From positions 1 through 13,996 of the forward strand of contig QHPZ01000267.1 of the NCBI GenBank assembly GCA_003219225.1: a stretch of 13,996 nucleotides of DNA, read 5' to 3'. This DNA is from Verrucomicrobiota bacterium (GTDB lineage: Bacteria > Verrucomicrobiota > Verrucomicrobiia > Chthoniobacterales > UBA10450). The stretch's first letter is position 1. Every line of letters starts with the position of its first letter. The notes under the pieces are model-generated. The model was not told the origin of the DNA. It did not search any database and saw only the letters and a list, made by a program, of their open reading frames with translations. Made by a program: the position numbers and the translations under genes. Positions 12,942-13,996 of the stretch are shown here, one piece after another.

Positions 12942-13787
12942 ATGACACCGAAAACCCTGCTCAGCATTTCAACCATCATGCTCGCGTTCGCGGCTGTGTT
13001 CGGCTTCCTAAACGTAGCTCGCGTCAAAGGTTTGGAGACAAATCTGGTGACGACCGCCGCGGCCCGCGATGCGGCCGAACAGCGCCGAGCCGCCCAGGAG
13101 CAACGGCTCCTTACACATCGAACGAGTCCCAGCCCGACAGCGACTCCGAACGCCGAAGCGGAAGCAAAAGCGGCCAAAGCGGAGGCGGACCTCGCCCAGG
13201 TGCTGAAAGAAAAGTCCGACCTCCAAACCAAACTACAGACGACCCAGGCCGAGGTCACATCGCTGCAAAACCGGCTCCAGGAGCCAAGCCCAAGCGTTGA
13301 AGCCACGTCGGTGAATCCCGGCGCGGCATCATCTGCAGAATTGCAAGCGCAGCTCGATGATACGCGCCGTCAGCTCGAAAGCGCCGAACGCGAGAACGCG
13401 TTTTTATCCGAAAAACTTTCCGGCTCGTCCGGAAAAATTGCGACGAGCGAAAGAACCGCGACGACTCGATCGCGCTCGGCCGCTGCCGCTCCAAGCACTC
13501 AGACAGCGCGCCGCGAAGCGGCAGCCGCGCCACCAGGCTCACCGCGCGGCACCGTCCTTGCAGTCAATCAAGCTTACAACTTCGTCGTGCTAAACCTTGG
13601 CAAACGCCAGGGCCTGCAGCCGAATACCGATCTGCTCATTTACCGCGGCGGCACTCGCATCGGTAAGCTCCGTGTTTCTTCGGTTGAATCGGCCACCGGT
13701 ATCGGCGATATAGTCACCAACAGCTTGGCGCGTGGGGTCCAAGTGCAACCTGGAGACACTGTAATTTATGCCGGCAGTCATTTTTGA
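12942..13787 (+). CDS. Single-pass membrane-anchored coiled-coil protein with a C-terminal beta-rich domain
   Basis: This 281-aa protein is not recognised as a named family. Residues 5-23 ('TLLSISTIMLAFAAVFGFL') form one transmembrane anchor or uncleaved signal. Two coiled-coil regions follow, roughly 27-60 and 72-115 (Ala/Glu/Lys/Gln-rich, 'AEADLAQVLKEKSDLQTKL'), and a third near 135-160. Next is an Ala/Ser/Thr/Arg-rich linker (about 165-200). The last 79 residues (203-281, 'GTVLAVNQAYNFVVLNLGKR', 'LLIYRGGTRIGKLRVSSVE', 'VQPGDTVIY') read like a small beta-barrel domain, reminiscent of FlgT C-terminal or SH3-like folds. An N-terminal anchor with a periplasmic coiled coil suggests an envelope scaffold. 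The ATG at 12942 puts the anchor at the very N-terminus; a TTG at 12891 in the same frame is less likely. The lipoprotein gene that follows overlaps its end by 20 nt, so the two are probably co-translated. Confidence 0.8.
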   Translation: MTPKTLLSISTIMLAFAAVFGFLNVARVKGLETNLVTTAAARDAAEQRRAAQEQRLLTHRTSPSPTATPNAEAEAKAAKAEADLAQVLKEKSDLQTKLQTTQAEVTSLQNRLQEPSPSVEATSVNPGAASSAELQAQLDDTRRQLESAERENAFLSEKLSGSSGKIATSERTATTRSRSAAAAPSTQTARREAAAAPPGSPRGTVLAVNQAYNFVVLNLGKRQGLQPNTDLLIYRGGTRIGKLRVSSVESATGIGDIVTNSLARGVQVQPGDTVIYAGSHF

Positions 13788-13977
13788 TTCGATTCGAAAA
13801 CTTGCGCTTGCCCTTCTGTTCGCGAGCACCGCTCTCATTGTTTCCTGCGCGTCGGACAAACAGCAGGCCCGCCTCGTTGATGATCCCGAGGACCGTAGTG
13901 CGTCGACCATTCCCTGGAACAAACAGGAGAAATGGGAAGTCGGCGGCCAATTTGCTGGCATGACCGATCGCCGCTAA
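13768..13977 (+). CDS. Small lipoprotein, 69 aa
   Basis: A short gene encodes a typical lipoprotein precursor: Arg/Lys at 10-11, a hydrophobic core ('LALALLFASTALIV', 12-25) and the lipobox I24-V25-S26-C27, giving a lipidated mature protein of 43 residues. The residue after Cys is Ala, not Asp, which by the E. coli rule favours the outer membrane. The mature part is polar and ends in 'KWEVGGQFAGMTDRR', a Trp/Gly-rich tail. I think similar tails occur in other verrucomicrobial small lipoproteins, but this is recollection. It overlaps the end of the coiled-coil membrane protein by 20 nt in another frame, suggesting coupled expression and perhaps a joint envelope role. The function is unknown. 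Confidence 0.78.
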   Translation: MPAVIFDSIRKLALALLFASTALIVSCASDKQQARLVDDPEDRSASTIPWNKQEKWEVGGQFAGMTDRR

Positions 13978-13996
13978 GGCGCAACATCGACAATCG

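Overview
The window looks like part of a chromosome from a moderately GC-rich Gram-negative bacterium. I favour a soil-type Verrucomicrobiota (Chthoniobacterales-like) without being able to prove it. The reasons are an lpxD gene (lipid A, hence an outer membrane), a lipoprotein with a clean lipobox, many genes without an obvious Shine-Dalgarno sequence, dispersed palindromic repeats, and small proteins (a 47-aa Lys/Arg-rich protein, a 69-aa lipoprotein) of a kind I associate with that phylum. No rRNA, tRNA, CRISPR array, transposase or integrase was recognised.

Left block (1-4810). A GNAT acetyltransferase cut by the window edge (+) converges on, and overlaps, a minus-strand row read from 4810 down to 385. 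That row is a receiver-histidine kinase hybrid, then a 758-aa LanB-like protein with only the tRNA-dependent (glutamylation-type) half of a lantibiotic dehydratase, then a ParA/Soj ATPase with no ParB nearby. The kinase and the LanB-like gene share a reading frame, separated by one TAG and an open 96-nt spacer.

Central block (5163-10870, +). Three overlapping, probably translationally coupled genes follow a 352-nt divergent intergenic region. The first is a FabF-type ketosynthase that keeps the nucleophilic Cys but has Tyr and Asn in place of both catalytic His. The second is a membrane sensor kinase (about 8 TM, GAF, PAS, HisKA, HATPase) split by an apparent 1-nt frameshift at 7807-7810. The third is a soluble kinase with a degenerate receiver, GAF, PAS, HisKA and HATPase. 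The two kinases share a nearly identical H-box region and look like paralogs. The combination suggests signalling linked to acyl chains or the envelope, which is inference only.

Right block (10871-13996). A palindromic repeat precedes lpxD. A second inverted repeat, a single-domain response regulator and a terminator-like double hairpin follow. Then come a small basic protein on the minus strand, a one-TM coiled-coil protein with a conserved-looking C-terminal domain, and an overlapping small lipoprotein.

The best candidates for something undescribed are the stand-alone LanB-like/PEARL-like protein next to a sensor kinase, and the His-less ketosynthase coupled to two sensor kinases.
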